Shown: positions 5,505-6,806 of the stretch, piece by piece
Position numbering within the stretch: position 1 is the first letter of the stretch
Layout: each line of letters begins with the position of its first letter
Assembly: GCA_013822915.1 (NCBI GenBank)
Contig: PNLG01000120.1
Span: 1 to 6,806 of the forward strand
Length of the DNA: 6,806 nucleotides
Source of the DNA: Sphingomonas sp.
GTDB lineage: Bacteria; Pseudomonadota; Alphaproteobacteria; Sphingomonadales; Sphingomonadaceae
Direction of reading: 5' to 3'
Notes under the pieces: generated by a model
The model's input: only the letters and a program-made list of their open reading frames with translations
Told to the model about the DNA's origin: nothing
Databases searched by the model: none
Position numbers and translations under genes: made by a program

Positions 5505-5517
5505 AGATTCGGCTTTT

Positions 5518-5522
5518 GGGAG
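5518..5522 (+). promoter_or_regulatory. Ribosome binding site of the acyl-CoA dehydrogenase gene
   Basis: GGGAG lies 7 nt upstream of the ATG at 5530 and supports that start. Confidence 0.65.
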
Positions 5523-5529
5523 TGGAACA

Positions 5530-6744
5530 ATGGCATCAGCACCCGCAATTGATGGCGCAGCGGCGTTGGACGAATTTCGCAGTGAAGCCCGCGCCTGGCT
5601 CGCGGCAAATTTCCCGGCATCGCTAAAGGGCAAGGACAATTCGCTGTCCGCATTGGAAGGGCCGCATGACCCCACCGACGATGATCGCGCCTGGACACAG
5701 GCGATGGGCGCGAAGGGCTGGGGGGTTCCAACCTGGCCCGCCGCCTATGGCGGGGGTGGGCTCGACCGGCATCAGGCGCGGGTGCTGCAAGAGGAAATGG
5801 GCCGGATCGGTGCCTGGAACCCGATTGGCGGCATGGGTGTGATGATGTTTGGCCCAACGCTGCTCGAATATGGCAGCGAGGAACAGAAGCTGCAGCATAT
5901 TCCCGCCATCGCCAAGAGCGAAGTGCGCTGGTGCCAGGGATATTCGGAGCCCGGCGCAGGCTCCGACCTTGCCTCGCTCCAAACCTTTGCCGAGGATATG
6001 GGCGACCATTATCTCGTGAACGGACAAAAGACCTGGACGTCGGGCGGGCAATGGGCCGACAAATGCTTTGCGCTGGTCCGCACTGACAAGAGCCAGAAAC
6101 ATGGCGGCATTAGCTTTCTGCTCATCGACATGACCTCGCCGGGTGTCGAAGTGAAGCCCATCCGCATGATCAGCGGTCAATCGCCGTTCTGCGAGACGTT
6201 TTTCACCAATGTGAAAGTGCCCAAGGGCAATCTGGTCGGACGTGAGGGGCAGGGCTGGGAAATCGGCACGCGCCTGCTCCAGCATGAGCGCAATTCGCTG
6301 TCAGGTGGCAGCGGCGCGTCGCGGATGTTTGCGGGCAAGCCCTTGTCGCAACTCGCCAAGGAATATCGCGGCGCCAATGATGACGGCGCCGTCGCCGACA
6401 CCGATTTGCGGATGCGGATCGTGCGCCATGAAATGGACCAGCGTGCGTTTATGCTGACGCTGCGCCGCGCCGCGATGGAGGCGAAGTCAAACCAGGGCCC
6501 GTCGGCCGCCACCAGCATCATGAAGAATGTTGGGGCGCGCCTCACGCAAGACCGCGCTGAGCTGTCGGTGGAGATTATGGGCATGGCTGGGCTGGGCTGG
6601 GAAGGCGCAGGCTTTAGCGAGGCCGAACTGACCCAGACCCGCACCTGGCTCTGGGGCAAGGCCGTGTCGATCTATGGCGGGTCGACCGAAATCCAGAATA
6701 ATGTGATCGCCAAGCGCATTTTGGGCATGCTCGATCACCAATAA
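5530..6744 (+). CDS. Acyl-CoA dehydrogenase family flavoprotein
   Basis: A 404-residue protein of usual family length, expected to bind FAD and introduce an alpha,beta double bond into an acyl-CoA. The N-terminal helical domain covers about 1-130, with the characteristic GWGVPTWPAAYGG (63-75). The flavin/substrate beta domain begins with WCQGYSEPGAGSDLASL (134-150), the first family signature (E140, G144-S-D146), and VNGQKTWTSGG (163-173). The C-terminal helical domain ends with IYGGSTEIQNNVIAKRILGM (381-400), the second signature. At the place of the medium-chain enzyme's catalytic Glu (YEGT) this protein has G383. E253 in QHERN is a candidate alternative base, as in long-chain and isovaleryl-type enzymes (inference). 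The start is supported by GGGAG 7 nt upstream. Together with the ligase and SDR it suits a beta-oxidation-like route. The acyl substrate is not determinable here. Confidence 0.93.
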   Translation: MASAPAIDGAAALDEFRSEARAWLAANFPASLKGKDNSLSALEGPHDPTDDDRAWTQAMGAKGWGVPTWPAAYGGGGLDRHQARVLQEEMGRIGAWNPIGGMGVMMFGPTLLEYGSEEQKLQHIPAIAKSEVRWCQGYSEPGAGSDLASLQTFAEDMGDHYLVNGQKTWTSGGQWADKCFALVRTDKSQKHGGISFLLIDMTSPGVEVKPIRMISGQSPFCETFFTNVKVPKGNLVGREGQGWEIGTRLLQHERNSLSGGSGASRMFAGKPLSQLAKEYRGANDDGAVADTDLRMRIVRHEMDQRAFMLTLRRAAMEAKSNQGPSAATSIMKNVGARLTQDRAELSVEIMGMAGLGWEGAGFSEAELTQTRTWLWGKAVSIYGGSTEIQNNVIAKRILGMLDHQ

Positions 6745-6756
6745 CCATAATATATT

Positions 6757-6784
6757 CGGGCCGCTGACGATGATCGGCGGCCCG
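6757..6784 (+). terminator. Stem-loop after acyl-CoA dehydrogenase, possible terminator or intercistronic hairpin
   Basis: CGGGCCGC (6757-6764) pairs with GCGGCCCG (6777-6784). GA/TC and one G-T wobble extend the stem inward, leaving a 6-nt loop. A T5 run (6794-6798) follows only after 9 further bases, too far for a standard intrinsic terminator, and it sits inside the spacer of the next ribosome binding site. An mRNA-stabilising hairpin between co-transcribed genes is the alternative. Confidence 0.4.
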
Positions 6785-6786
6785 GC

Positions 6787-6793
6787 GAGGGGG
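6787..6793 (+). promoter_or_regulatory. Strong ribosome binding site for the next gene
   Basis: GAGGGGG lies 8 nt upstream of an ATG at 6802, a near-ideal Shine-Dalgarno arrangement at the right end of the window. Confidence 0.55.
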
Positions 6794-6801
6794 TTTTTGA
6801 A

Positions 6802-6806
6802 ATGGC
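6802..6806 (+). CDS. Probable start of a further gene (only 5 bases visible)
   Basis: ATGGC at the window edge follows a strong GAGGGGG ribosome binding site. It lies 57 nt after the acyl-CoA dehydrogenase stop on the same strand, so a downstream gene of the same unit is likely. Nothing can be said of its product. Confidence 0.4.

Noticed and set aside
5938..5946. GGGATATTCGG-like segment inside the dehydrogenase as another motif copy
   Set aside because: It only matches the GATATTC half, lies within coding sequence for GYSE, and lacks the CCATAC half.
1..6806. CRISPR arrays, tRNA or rRNA genes, insertion sequences, phage genes
   Set aside because: No regularly spaced repeats, tRNA-like cloverleaf, transposase motifs or long terminal inverted repeats were seen by eye.

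Overview
The window is a GC-rich, densely packed bacterial segment. It carries seven protein-coding genes, the first one truncated by the window edge, and probably the first bases of an eighth. The codon style (GCG/GGC/ATC-rich) and the mix of GST, SDR, acyl-CoA enzymes and a Tet-like exporter suggest an alphaproteobacterium of the Sphingomonadales. That placement is inference, as there is no rRNA or other marker here.

Layout: (1) 1-892, minus strand: N-terminal 297 residues of an AMP-forming acyl-CoA synthetase/ligase. (2) 893-980: divergent intergenic region holding a 15-bp motif that recurs upstream of the acyl-CoA dehydrogenase. (3) 981-1595 and 1606-2409, plus strand: a glutathione S-transferase-like protein and an SDR oxidoreductase in one operon, joined by a 14-bp tandem duplication. 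(4) 2411-3628, minus strand: an MFS transporter of the TetA-like type, convergent with the SDR and separated from it by one base. (5) 3629-3778: spacer with two hairpins. (6) 3779-4438, minus strand: an AhpC/TSA peroxiredoxin-like protein with a CPYC motif. (7) 4439-4547: divergent regulatory region with several inverted repeats. (8) 4548-5447, plus strand: a LysR-type regulator. (9) 5448-5529: spacer with the second motif copy. (10) 5530-6744, plus strand: an acyl-CoA dehydrogenase. (11) 6745-6801: hairpin plus a strong ribosome binding site for a further gene starting at about 6802.

How the genes may work together: acyl-CoA ligation, acyl-CoA dehydrogenation, an NAD(P)-dependent alcohol/ketone step and a GST fit a catabolic island for an organic acid. 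The substrate cannot be read from the sequence. The shared motif CCATAC(G/C)CGATATTC sits 24-25 nt upstream of the GST and dehydrogenase start codons and supports co-regulation of these units. The peroxiredoxin/LysR pair in the middle looks like a separate divergent regulator-target module. No CRISPR array, tRNA, rRNA, insertion sequence or phage gene was seen. The strongest non-gene signals are the shared motif, the frame-relaying 14-bp duplication, and the unusual LysR start site.
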